From Acidobacteriaceae bacterium (GTDB taxonomy: Bacteria; Acidobacteriota; Terriglobia; Terriglobales; Acidobacteriaceae): a stretch of DNA of 8,214 nucleotides. The DNA lies in assembly GCA_003166055.1 (NCBI GenBank), contig PMWR01000310.1:10689-18902 (forward strand). The letters are read 5' to 3'. The notes beneath the pieces were generated by a model. The model had not been told where the DNA came from. It was given only the letters and a program-made list of their open reading frames with translations, and searched no databases. Position numbers and translations under genes: made by a program. This document shows positions 1 through 6,884 of this stretch, in pieces. How positions within the stretch are numbered: the first letter of the stretch is position 1; every line of letters begins with the position of its first letter.

Positions 1-1401
1 GAGCCCTGCGCGGTACTCGCGTTTCGCGGGAGTGGAGAACAGGCGGCGTCGGCGATGGAGCAGGCCAATGCGCGCCTGGCGGAGTTTCAGCGCATGCGCC
101 GCTGGGTGGTGTGGCCGGAGCCCGATCTTCCGCGCACGTCGACCGGAAAGGTGCGGCGCAAGGCGGTGGCGGAGTGGCTGGAGAGCGTGCAGACTGCTGC
201 GAAAAACGGTAATGGAGCGGCACATAGGAACGGAAGCAACGGGCACGGTTTCAACGGGAACGGACGGAACGGGCACAATGGGGGCGAGCCCCGGCGTTCG
301 GCGGACTGGCTGCTGACGTTGATTGCGCAGATCTCAAGCGAGACGCCGCCGGGAGCGGGGGACGAACTGCGCTTGGCCGAAGACCTGCATCTGGACAGCC
401 TGGGGCGCGTGCAACTGGCTGCGGCGGTCGAGGAGCGAACTGGCATCGCGCTTGAATCGCGCAACGGGAGCTTTGACCATGCGCAGACGCTCGGCGACCT
501 GCGGCGGCTGCTTGACGCGGAGCCGGAGAATGCGCAGGCCGCACAGCTGAGCAACGGTTTGAGGAATGACCATCGTGCGCAGCCATCGGTAAGCGAAGAC
601 ATTCGAGATACTGGTGCGGCGCTGGAACCGGAATCCGCGGATGCAACGGGATTACCGGTTGCTGCGAAGGCTGAAAAGGCAGACAATCTCTATCCGCATT
701 GGCCGTGGTGGTTTCCGGTTCGATGGGCTCGCATTGCCTTCTTTGAGACAGTCATGCGGCCGCTGGTCTGGCTGCTGGCCAAGCCGGCGGTGGTTTTGAG
801 TTCGGCGCACGAGCTGGAAAAGGGTGCGCCCATGCTGATCGTTGCCAATCACGTTACGGCATTCGATGGACCGCTGCTGGAATACGCGCTGCCGGGACCG
901 ATGCGGCGGCGGATGGCGGTGGCCATGTCGGGGGAGATGCTGACCGCCTACCGGCGCTTTCGCAATCTGCAGCCGGCGCATCCTACGGGACGGTTCTTTT
1001 TGCCGGGACCGTTGTTCTATTTCCTGGTCACCGCGCTGTTCAATGTGTTTCCACTGCCCAGACAACGAGACTTCCAGCGCAGCTTTGCGCATGCGGGCGA
1101 AGCGCTGGACCGGGGTTTCAATGTGATGGTATTTCCCGAGGGAGCGCGCTCGGCGCAGGGAAAGATGGCGCGATTCAGGCCGGGAATCGGCCTGCTGGCG
1201 AAGCAATCGGACGTACCGGTGCTGCCGATGGCCCTGCGCGGACTGGGCGATCTGAAGACAAGCGGGCGTGGCTGGTTCCGGGCAGGAAAGATTGAGGTCT
1301 GCGTGGGTGAGCCGATCCGGTTTGGGCCGCTGGATTCAGATGCGGGAATTACGGCGCGGCTGCAGGCGGAGGTGGAGAGACTGCTCAACGGCGCGGATTA
1401 G
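1..1401 (+). CDS. Acyl ligase (C-terminal end) - acyl carrier domain - PlsC acyltransferase fusion, 5' partial
   Basis: The reading frame is open from the first base, so the start lies outside the window; 466 residues are visible. Residues 1-60 are the tail of an AMP-forming acyl-CoA/acyl-ACP synthetase, with the conserved PRTSTGKVRR segment whose Lys50 is the usual catalytic lysine of the C-terminal subdomain. Residues 69-95 form an Asn-Gly-rich linker. Residues about 100-160 are a carrier domain, with DSL at 132-134 and Ser133 as the likely phosphopantetheine site. Residues about 255-460 are a PlsC/LPLAT acyltransferase, with the HX4D motif at His284-Asp289, FPEG at 378-381 and a later PVLPMALRG segment. 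Inference: a fatty acid is activated, loaded on the carrier and transferred to a lysophospholipid or similar acceptor at the membrane, a logic like that of Aas but with an internal carrier. The true acceptor is unknown. A downstream ATG at 55 is internal to the ligase domain and is not the start. Confidence 0.9.
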   Translation, partial: EPCAVLAFRGSGEQAASAMEQANARLAEFQRMRRWVVWPEPDLPRTSTGKVRRKAVAEWLESVQTAAKNGNGAAHRNGSNGHGFNGNGRNGHNGGEPRRSADWLLTLIAQISSETPPGAGDELRLAEDLHLDSLGRVQLAAAVEERTGIALESRNGSFDHAQTLGDLRRLLDAEPENAQAAQLSNGLRNDHRAQPSVSEDIRDTGAALEPESADATGLPVAAKAEKADNLYPHWPWWFPVRWARIAFFETVMRPLVWLLAKPAVVLSSAHELEKGAPMLIVANHVTAFDGPLLEYALPGPMRRRMAVAMSGEMLTAYRRFRNLQPAHPTGRFFLPGPLFYFLVTALFNVFPLPRQRDFQRSFAHAGEALDRGFNVMVFPEGARSAQGKMARFRPGIGLLAKQSDVPVLPMALRGLGDLKTSGRGWFRAGKIEVCVGEPIRFGPLDSDAGITARLQAEVERLLNGAD

Positions 1402-1434
1402 GGGACTCTGTCCGGTCGCACGGGCTTCCACCCC

Positions 1435-1494
1435 TCCCACCCTAGCCAGAAAAACAAGGGCCTGGTGCTCACAGGGCGCCCAGGTGGGGCACCC
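1435..1494. repeat. Palindromic intergenic repeat, copy 1 (degenerate)
   Basis: The element starts with TCCCACCCT (1435-1443), followed by GCCAGAAAAA (1445-1454), and ends with TGGGGCACCC (1485-1494). The same three blocks in the same order recur at 1540-1580. The outer arms CCCACC (1436-1441) and GGTGGG (1483-1488) are complementary, and an inner CCTGG/CCAGG pair (1461-1465/1480-1484) could form a second stem. The centre differs from copy 2, so this copy has diverged or carries a different insert. It lies just after the acyltransferase stop codon. Confidence 0.65.
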
Positions 1495-1533
1495 AGCCTT
1501 GTTGATGGGTTGAGATTGGGATGGTTGAGCTTT

Positions 1534-1580
1534 GTGCCTTCCCACCCTTCGCCAGAAAAAAGGCGAAGGATGGGGCACCC
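1534..1580. terminator. Strong hairpin in palindromic repeat copy 2; likely bidirectional terminator
   Basis: The arms CCTTCGCC (1546-1553) and GGCGAAGG (1562-1569) pair perfectly around an 8-nt A-rich loop. After one mismatch the stem continues with CCCA/TGGG (1541-1544/1571-1574), and after a 3-nt bulge with GTGC/GCAC (1534-1537/1575-1578). It lies between the converging acyltransferase (+) and cheR (-) genes, where a terminator for both is expected. There is no clean U-tract directly after either arm, so the terminator role is inferred from stem strength and position. The element is also the second copy of the repeat at 1435-1494. Confidence 0.55.
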
Positions 1581-1640
1581 GCCTTTGTTCTGTTTCGGAT
1601 TCTTCAGATGCTGCCTCGTCCACAATCCCTGTTGCCTGTT

Positions 1641-1674
1641 CCCTGTTCCCTGCTTTTCCCTGTTCCCTGCTTTT
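1641..1674. repeat. 17-bp perfect tandem repeat, two units
   Basis: The unit CCCTGTTCCCTGCTTTT occurs at 1641-1657 and again, without a gap or mismatch, at 1658-1674. Each unit itself holds two CCCTG motifs, and the preceding bases 1628-1640 are a related CCTGTTGCCTGTT, so the tract has a CCTGTT-like sub-period. Its last two bases fall within the cheR stop codon (complement of 1673-1675). It is probably a replication-slippage tract; no function is evident. Confidence 0.85.
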
Positions 1675-2503
1675 ACTTCGGTCTGTAATGGCATGTTCCG
1701 CCGGCGAGGACTGGGGTCCAGAGGGAGGGGTCGGCGGGTTGTTCGCTGGAACCGAGGAAGAGGATGCCGTCGAGCGCAAGCAGTCGGTGAATGTTGGCCA
1801 GCAGGGTGCGGCGCGTCTCCTGGGAGAAGTAGAGCATCACGTTGCGCAGGAAGATGACGTCGAAGCGGTCGGTGGAGCGCTGAAACGGGAATTGCGGCCC
1901 GCACAGGTTGGCCTGGCGGAAGTTGCATAGTTTTCTGGCTTCATCCTTGACGGTCCAGTCCTCGCCGACGTGATCGAAGTACCGCACTACGAAGAGCGCG
2001 GGCAGGCCGCGGTTGATCTCGATGCGGTGATAGCGGGCGGCCTGGGCGCGCGCCACAACTTCGGCGCAAAGGTCGGTGCCTTCGATGCGGATGTTCCATC
2101 CGGCGAGGGAGGGAAAGTGTTCGCGCAGGCCGATGGCCAGGCTGTATGCCTCCTGTCCGGTGGAGCAGGCAGCGCTCCAGAAGCGAAGCGCGCGGGAGCT
2201 GGCGCGGGCCTCAATGAGCTTGGGAAGCAGATCCGTGCGCAGCAATTCGAAGGGGCGGCTGTCGCGAAAAAAGCTGGTCTCATTGATGGTCATTGCATCG
2301 GCAATGGCGCGCTCGAGCGCGAGGTCTTTGCGGATGCGCAAGTACTGCACAAGCTCTTCCACCTGGGTCATGCCGTGGCGCTGCATGAGTTTGGAGAGGC
2401 GGGTGTCAAAGAGATAGTCGCGCGAGGAGTCGAGAACGTTTTGGGAGTAGCCGAAGACGAGATCGCGCAGATAACCGTAGTCGACGCTGGAAGCGGTCTG
2501 CAT
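1673..2503 (-). CDS. cheR: Chemotaxis protein methyltransferase CheR
   Basis: 276 residues, the usual CheR length. CheR transfers methyl groups from S-adenosylmethionine to glutamates of chemoreceptors and acts against CheB in adaptation. The N-terminal helical domain (residues 1-95) includes the TINETSFFRD signature (72-81). The catalytic domain has the SAM-binding motif SAACSTGQEAYS (110-121), the acidic EGTD (141-144) and the late motif RNVMLYF (220-226) followed by FLGSSEQP (249-256). It is the last gene of the che operon: its ATG lies 3 nt after the cheB stop (TAA GCC ATG). No good Shine-Dalgarno sequence is visible, so translation is probably coupled to cheB. The stop codon overlaps the end of a tandem repeat. 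Confidence 0.96.
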   Translation of the reverse strand: MQTASSVDYGYLRDLVFGYSQNVLDSSRDYLFDTRLSKLMQRHGMTQVEELVQYLRIRKDLALERAIADAMTINETSFFRDSRPFELLRTDLLPKLIEARASSRALRFWSAACSTGQEAYSLAIGLREHFPSLAGWNIRIEGTDLCAEVVARAQAARYHRIEINRGLPALFVVRYFDHVGEDWTVKDEARKLCNFRQANLCGPQFPFQRSTDRFDVIFLRNVMLYFSQETRRTLLANIHRLLALDGILFLGSSEQPADPSLWTPVLAGGTCHYRPK

Positions 2504-2506
2504 GGC

Positions 2507-3637
2507 TTAGCGCACCGATTCCCGAAGCGCAGGGGCTTCGCTGTGCTTGCGGCCGACGATGCGGAGGATTTCGGGCGCCACATCCTGGAGCGGCAGCACC
2601 TTGTGGGCGAGGCCGGCGTTTGCCACCGCGCCAGGCATGCCCCAAACCGTGCTGGTGGCCTGATCCTGGGCGAGGACGGCGGAGCCCAGGCCGCGCAGAA
2701 TGCGGCAACCGATCATGCCGTCGGAACCCATGCCGGTAAGCACAACGGCCAGCACGCCGGCGCCATAGACCGCGGCGGCGGAACGGAAGAGGACATCCAC
2801 CGCGGGCCGGCAGTGGTTTTCCAGCGGACCCTGGGTAAGGTGCAGGGTGGGGGGTGATCCGGCAAGCACCTCCATGTGCCAGTTGCCGCGGGCGATGGAG
2901 ATGGTTCCCGCGCGGACTTGATCGCCCTCCTCGGCCTCACGTACGCGCAGGCGGCAGCGGCCGTTCATACGCTCGGCGAAGAGCCGGGTGAAGACTTCCG
3001 GCATGTGCTGGACGATCAGCACCGGCAGGGGAAAGTTGGCCGGCAGCGCGGGGAGCAGAACGTCGAGTGCGGCCGGGCCTCCGGTGGAGACGCCGATGGC
3101 CAGCACCACAGGTTCCGAGGAGATGGGCTGAGGCTTCGGCCGGGGGGACGCCATGGGCAGCAGCACGGGAACGCGCGCCGTGGCGGGACTTGCGCCGGAG
3201 CCGGGAAACACAGGCTGCGCCGGACCGGTGAGCGCATGAATCCGCGGAATGAGATCTTGCGCGAGCGCCTTGATGGCCGCCTCGCGCCCGGATTGGCCTG
3301 CGGGTTTGGCGACGTAGTCCGAGGCTCCTGAGGCGAGCGCCTCGATGGTCACGGCGGCGCCGCGCCGGGTAAGCGAACTGCACATGATCACCGGCATTTT
3401 GTGTCCCCGCCTGCGCAACTCCTTCAGCGTGACCAGGCCGTCCATCACCGGCATCTCCACGTCCAGCAGCACCAGGGCGGGATGAAGACTCTCTATGGCG
3501 CGCAGGGCGGATTCTCCGTCGGCCGCGCTGCCGATTATTTCGAGGCGGCTATCGGTCGAGACCACCGAGCGCAGCAGGCTCCGGATCACGACAGAGTCGT
3601 CGACGATCAGAATTCCGGCAGGGCGACCGGCCGCCAT
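2507..3637 (-). CDS. cheB: Receptor methylesterase/deamidase CheB (receiver + CheB catalytic domain)
   Basis: 376 residues with the standard two-domain CheB plan. The receiver domain (residues about 7-125) has acidic Asp13/Asp14, phospho-acceptor Asp59 in LLDVEMP and Lys111. A Pro/Ala-rich linker (about 135-175) leads to the methylesterase domain (about 176-362), with the catalytic triad visible as Ser184 in GVSTGGP, His211 in VQHMP and Asp306 in TGMGSDGM. CheB removes methyl groups from receptor glutamates and can deamidate glutamines, and is activated by phosphate from CheA. It lies 3 nt after the cheY stop codon and 3 nt before cheR. All catalytic residues are intact. The adjacent cheR gives the complete adaptation pair. 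Confidence 0.97.
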   Translation of the reverse strand: MAAGRPAGILIVDDSVVIRSLLRSVVSTDSRLEIIGSAADGESALRAIESLHPALVLLDVEMPVMDGLVTLKELRRRGHKMPVIMCSSLTRRGAAVTIEALASGASDYVAKPAGQSGREAAIKALAQDLIPRIHALTGPAQPVFPGSGASPATARVPVLLPMASPRPKPQPISSEPVVLAIGVSTGGPAALDVLLPALPANFPLPVLIVQHMPEVFTRLFAERMNGRCRLRVREAEEGDQVRAGTISIARGNWHMEVLAGSPPTLHLTQGPLENHCRPAVDVLFRSAAAVYGAGVLAVVLTGMGSDGMIGCRILRGLGSAVLAQDQATSTVWGMPGAVANAGLAHKVLPLQDVAPEILRIVGRKHSEAPALRESVR

Positions 3638-3640
3638 TCG

Positions 3641-4009
3641 TTAAGCCTCCACCAAACCGAGCATGGCCAGTTTTTCGCTGAGCGCTTCTTCGTCGAAGGG
3701 CTTCATGAGGTATTCGTCGGCGCCTGCTTCAAGAGCACAGAGAATGAAATCGTTCTCCGCCTCGGTGGTGACCATCATGACCTTCATGTCGGCAAATCCT
3801 CGAGCGCGCAACAGCCTCAGCATCTCCAGTCCGTTCATGACCGGCATATTCCAGTCCACAAGGGCCAGGTCGAAGGCAGGGCCGGCCTCGAGGCGGTCGA
3901 TGCCTGCCTGTCCGTCGGCGGCCTCCTCGCATTCGATTCCCATCGTTTCGAGCATTCCACGCAGGAAGCACCTCACGAAGCGGGAGTCATCGACAATCAA
4001 TGCACGCAT
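3641..4009 (-). CDS. cheY: Single-domain response regulator CheY
   Basis: 122 residues, a stand-alone receiver domain. The acidic pocket is Asp7/Asp8, the phospho-acceptor is Asp52 in VDWNMP, the switch Thr is Thr81 in MVTTEAEN, Tyr100 matches the usual aromatic switch position, and Lys103 lies in MKPF. Together these closely match canonical CheY. Phosphate comes from CheA; the expected target is the flagellar switch (FliM), although in this phylum other outputs are possible. It sits between cheW (16-nt gap) and cheB (3-nt gap). No dedicated phosphatase gene (cheZ, cheC, cheX) is next to it. Confidence 0.95.
   Translation of the reverse strand: MRALIVDDSRFVRCFLRGMLETMGIECEEAADGQAGIDRLEAGPAFDLALVDWNMPVMNGLEMLRLLRARGFADMKVMMVTTEAENDFILCALEAGADEYLMKPFDEEALSEKLAMLGLVEA
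3646..3650 (-). promoter_or_regulatory. Ribosome binding site of cheB
   Basis: GGAGG on the minus strand, 8 nt before the cheB ATG (3637). It lies inside the last codons of cheY and fixes the cheB start. Confidence 0.8.
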
Positions 4010-4015
4010 CGGTGG

Positions 4016-4020
4016 CCTCC
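4016..4020 (-). promoter_or_regulatory. Ribosome binding site of cheY
   Basis: GGAGG on the minus strand, 6 nt before the cheY ATG at 4009, within the 16-nt gap after cheW. Confidence 0.85.
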
Positions 4021-4025
4021 AAACC

Positions 4026-4508
4026 CTATGCCGCCCGGGCGGCGCTCAGCCGCATGGGGTCAAGCCGCTCGGGATCGAGCATCACGAGCAAGCTGTCCTT
4101 GAGCTTGTACGCGCCGGCGAACAAGGCCCTGCGACGCTCGTCGAGAATTGAGGGATTCGGCTCAAAGTCGACCGACGAGACCGTGAGCACCTCGCCCACC
4201 GAGTCCACCAGCAGCCCGAAGCATCCGCCCGCGCTCTCAATGACCAGGATGTCCTGGGGGCCGTCTCTGCGCGGCATTTCCAGCAACTGGCGAAGGCTTA
4301 CAGTGGTGAGCACGTCTCCGCGGTAGTGAATCAGCCCACCCACGAAGCTGGGAGCCAGCGGAACCGGCTGCGGCCGGGCCGAGCCAACGATTTCAAGGAT
4401 GTGGCTGATGGGCACGCCAAACAAGGTCTGCCCCAGGCGCACCGAACACATTTCCGTCAGTAGGGCCGCTTTCACTTTGCCGCCGGATGCAACTGCCGCA
4501 ACGCTCAT
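4026..4508 (-). CDS. cheW: Chemotaxis coupling protein CheW
   Basis: 160 residues forming one CheW domain, which links CheA to receptors in signalling arrays. Typical segments are FGVPISHILEIVG (residues 30-42), GGLIHYRGDVLTTVSLRQLL (57-76, with Arg63 of the conserved RG) and FGLLVDSVGEVL (97-108). I chose the ATG at 4508 rather than one 18 nt upstream (4526). It forms the ATGA overlap with the cheA stop and has GGAGG at 4516-4520 with 7-nt spacing, whereas the upstream ATG would lie deep in cheA and ahead of that site. The 4-nt overlap implies translational coupling and matched CheA/CheW supply. Confidence 0.95.
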   Translation of the reverse strand: MSVAAVASGGKVKAALLTEMCSVRLGQTLFGVPISHILEIVGSARPQPVPLAPSFVGGLIHYRGDVLTTVSLRQLLEMPRRDGPQDILVIESAGGCFGLLVDSVGEVLTVSSVDFEPNPSILDERRRALFAGAYKLKDSLLVMLDPERLDPMRLSAARAA

Positions 4509-6799
4509 TGAACTGCCTCCGCCCATTCCTGGGCCGTGTTCCCGGTAATCGGCAGCGCCGCGACACCGGCCAGGTCGACAACTCCGGTCACGCGCTCTTT
4601 CAGCAGCGTGACTCCGCCCGTGCGCTGGCTGGTGCCGGCCTCGAACAGGTCGCTGCCGGCGGCGACATCGAGCACATGGGATACCGCGATGCCCACGTGG
4701 CGGTTGCCCTCGCGACAGACCACCACGATGATCTGCGCTTCAGGATTGCCCTCGGCCGCGGCCAGCACGCCGCCGGAATCCTCGACCGGCAGCAGCTGTC
4801 CTTCGAAGTTGAGCACCGGGCGAAAACCGATGTACTCGATGCGTGAAAACGGAAGCTGCTCGATGCGCAGCACGTCGGCCAAGGGCACCGCGGCCTGCCG
4901 TTCCGCGGACTCGACCAACAGATACTCAAGGCTCCTGGCCGCCTCGGACGCGGTTTCACTTTCGGCGGAGCGGGTAGCTTCTTCTTCCGCAGTCATGGTC
5001 ACTCCGGCCTTGAGGGCGATGGCTCCGGGATCGAGAATCAGGGCCAGATCGGCGTTGCCCAGCACGGTTGCGCCGGAGAAAAGCCCAATATCCTTGAGCA
5101 CAGCGCTCAGCGGTTTAACCACGATTTCCTCCGGATCGGCGAGCCCATCGACAACCAGCCCGAATCGGCGCCCATCGGCGTCCAGCACGGCGATGAAACT
5201 GTCGCAGACGGAGAGATCTTTGCGCTCGGCGGCGGGCATCAGCAGACGATCGAGAAACACGAGCGGCAGGAGTTTGCCGCGCAGCCGGTGAAGCGGCGCG
5301 CCCTCAATCCACTCAATGGCCTTCGCGGCCTGCGCGGGGGGAACATGGACGAGTTCAGAAAGCGTACCCTGAGGCAGCGCAAAGCTCTGATTCAAGCTGC
5401 GCACAATCAGTGCGGGAATAATGGCCAGGGTCAGCGGAATGCGCATGCGGAGGGTGGTTCCGTTGCCGGCCCGCGAGTCGATTTCCACTTTGCCGCCGAT
5501 CTTCTCGACGTTGGTGCGAACCACGTCCATCCCTACGCCGCGGCCGCTCACGTTGGTGACGGCGGCGGCGGTGGAGAAGCCGGGCAAAAAGATCAACTGA
5601 AGCAACTCGCGCTCGCCGAGCTGCGCGGCGCGTTCCGGCGTAATGAGCCCGCGCTCGACGGCCTTTTGACGCACCCTTTCCTGTGCGATGCCGGCGCCAT
5701 CGTCGGAGACCTCGATGACCACATGGCTTCCTTCGTGGCTGGCGCGCAGCTTGAGCGTCCCTTCGGGGTCTTTGCCTGCCGCCTGGCGCACCTCGGGCGA
5801 CTCGATGCCGTGATCGAGCGCATTGCGGACGGCATGGGTCAGCGGGTCCTTGATCGCCTCGAGCAGGCTCTTGTCCAGTTCCGTTTCCTGGCCCTCGACC
5901 TGGAGACGCACACGGCGGCCAAGCGACTGCGAGAGGTCGCGCACGATCCGGGGTATCTTGGAAAAGATATTCGAGACCGGCTGCATGCGGGCCTTCATCA
6001 CGCTTTCGCGCAGGTCGGCCGTGACCATATCGAGACGGCGAGAGAGCATGGTCAGGTTGGGATCGGCGGCGGTAGCCTGCAGCACCTGGTTGCGGGTGAG
6101 CACCAGCTCGCCCACCAGGTTCATCATGCGGTTGAGCAGCGTCACGTCGACGCGTAACGTGCTCTCCGCGGCGGTTCCCGCTCCCGTCACACCGCGTGGC
6201 CGGCCAATATCGCCCGCAGCCGCCTGGGTTTCGGGAGCAGGCGCAACCGCCGGCTCGTGCGCAGACGCCGCCGGCTCAGCCGCGTATGCGGAAGGCCGAG
6301 CGAGCGGGGCTGCGGAAATTGCCGGTGCCGATGAATCAGCCTCGGCGGGGGGTGGGGAGCCCGCAATTGAGCGGGCCTTCGGCCTGACATGCGCCGCTGC
6401 CTGCGGCTGGATTTCGCCCGGTTTGGCCGCCTGCAAGTTTTCCAGGCAGCCGATCAGGGGACCATCGTCCCCGTTGCCTTCGGTGGCATCGGTTTCGATC
6501 GTCTTCAGGATCGAGCGCAGGCCGTCGAGCAGTTGCAGCAGGCCGGTAATAATCGGACGATTGGCGGCCAGCTTGCCGTCGCGCAACAGGCCAAGCAGGT
6601 TTTCACCGGCGTGCGCCAGCTTTTCAAGACGCTTGAAGCCAAGAAATCCCGTGGTCCCCTTGATGGTATGCACTGAGCGGAATATCTCTGCCAGCAAAGC
6701 CGCATTGTCCGGCTTCTCTTCGAGGTCGGTCAGGCACCGCTCCATGCGGTCCAGGCCCTCCTGGCTCTCGATCAGGAACTCCCTTGTCAGTTCATCCAT
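4505..6799 (-). CDS. cheA: Chemotaxis histidine kinase CheA with two C-terminal CheW-like domains
   Basis: 764 residues from ATG 6799 (MDELTREFLIESQ, the normal CheA N-terminus); an in-frame GTG at 6808 would add three residues. Domains in order: HPt/P1 (1-105) with phospho-acceptor His44 in SVHTIKG; an Ala/Pro-rich linker (about 125-210) with no recognisable P2 domain; dimerisation P3 (about 215-280, LLNRMMNLVGELVLTRNQ); ATPase P4 (about 295-455) with N-box HAVRNALDHG (322-331), DDGAG (366-370) and GRGVGMD (419-425); a first CheW-like P5 (about 463-600); and a second CheW-like domain (about 622-755). CheA autophosphorylates under receptor control and passes phosphate to CheY and CheB. It is the first gene of the operon and probably transcribed from the sigma-28 promoter at 6885-6911. 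The Shine-Dalgarno sequence is weak (GAGTGG). Confidence 0.96.
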   Translation of the reverse strand: MDELTREFLIESQEGLDRMERCLTDLEEKPDNAALLAEIFRSVHTIKGTTGFLGFKRLEKLAHAGENLLGLLRDGKLAANRPIITGLLQLLDGLRSILKTIETDATEGNGDDGPLIGCLENLQAAKPGEIQPQAAAHVRPKARSIAGSPPPAEADSSAPAISAAPLARPSAYAAEPAASAHEPAVAPAPETQAAAGDIGRPRGVTGAGTAAESTLRVDVTLLNRMMNLVGELVLTRNQVLQATAADPNLTMLSRRLDMVTADLRESVMKARMQPVSNIFSKIPRIVRDLSQSLGRRVRLQVEGQETELDKSLLEAIKDPLTHAVRNALDHGIESPEVRQAAGKDPEGTLKLRASHEGSHVVIEVSDDGAGIAQERVRQKAVERGLITPERAAQLGERELLQLIFLPGFSTAAAVTNVSGRGVGMDVVRTNVEKIGGKVEIDSRAGNGTTLRMRIPLTLAIIPALIVRSLNQSFALPQGTLSELVHVPPAQAAKAIEWIEGAPLHRLRGKLLPLVFLDRLLMPAAERKDLSVCDSFIAVLDADGRRFGLVVDGLADPEEIVVKPLSAVLKDIGLFSGATVLGNADLALILDPGAIALKAGVTMTAEEEATRSAESETASEAARSLEYLLVESAERQAAVPLADVLRIEQLPFSRIEYIGFRPVLNFEGQLLPVEDSGGVLAAAEGNPEAQIIVVVCREGNRHVGIAVSHVLDVAAGSDLFEAGTSQRTGGVTLLKERVTGVVDLAGVAALPITGNTAQEWAEAVQ
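4516..4520 (-). promoter_or_regulatory. Ribosome binding site deciding the cheW start
   Basis: GGAGG on the minus strand, 7 nt before the ATG at 4508 and inside the cheA 3' end. It supports the 160-residue form of CheW over a form 6 residues longer. Confidence 0.85.
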
Positions 6800-6841
6800 T
6801 GCGCCCACTCAGTCGGTCATTCATCGCGTCCACTCAGCCGG
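6792..6841 (-). repeat. 25-nt tandem duplication covering the cheA start region
   Basis: Units 6792-6816 and 6817-6841 are adjacent and match at 21 of 25 positions; all four differences are transitions. On the minus strand both units read CTGAGTGG, then CGC, then an ATG. The proximal ATG is the cheA start (6799). The distal ATG (6824) is out of frame by one base and opens a 10-codon reading frame, MNDRLSGRNG, whose stop (6792-6794) lies 8 nt inside cheA. The distal frame might couple ribosomes onto cheA, or it may be a by-product of the duplication. Confidence 0.75.
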
Positions 6842-6846
6842 CCGGA

Positions 6847-6864
6847 CCGGGAGGAATGTCCCGG
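6847..6864 (-). other. Small GC hairpin in the cheA 5' leader
   Basis: Perfect 6-bp inverted repeat CCGGGA/TCCCGG (6847-6852/6859-6864) with a 6-nt loop. It falls between the predicted transcription start and the cheA ATG. It could stabilise the leader or serve as a protein site; no known motif is recognised. Confidence 0.4.
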
Positions 6865-6884
6865 CACAACCGCACCCAATCTCC

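Noticed and set aside
87..686. 199-codon minus-strand frame opposite the ligase/carrier region
   Set aside because: It lies antisense to conserved ligase and carrier motifs and is low-complexity Ser/Ala/Arg-rich.
1970..2857. 295-codon plus-strand reading frame opposite cheR and cheB
   Set aside because: It lies antisense to two clear che genes with full catalytic motifs, shows no recognisable domain, and is typical of long shadow frames in GC-rich DNA.
4509..4526. Longer CheW start at 4526 (adds MGGGSS)
   Set aside because: The clear GGAGG site lies inside this extension and points to the ATG at 4508, which also forms the ATGA overlap with cheA.
5288..6157. 289-codon plus-strand frame opposite the CheA kinase core
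   Set aside because: No domain is recognisable and the opposite strand encodes the conserved N-, G1- and G2-type ATPase boxes.
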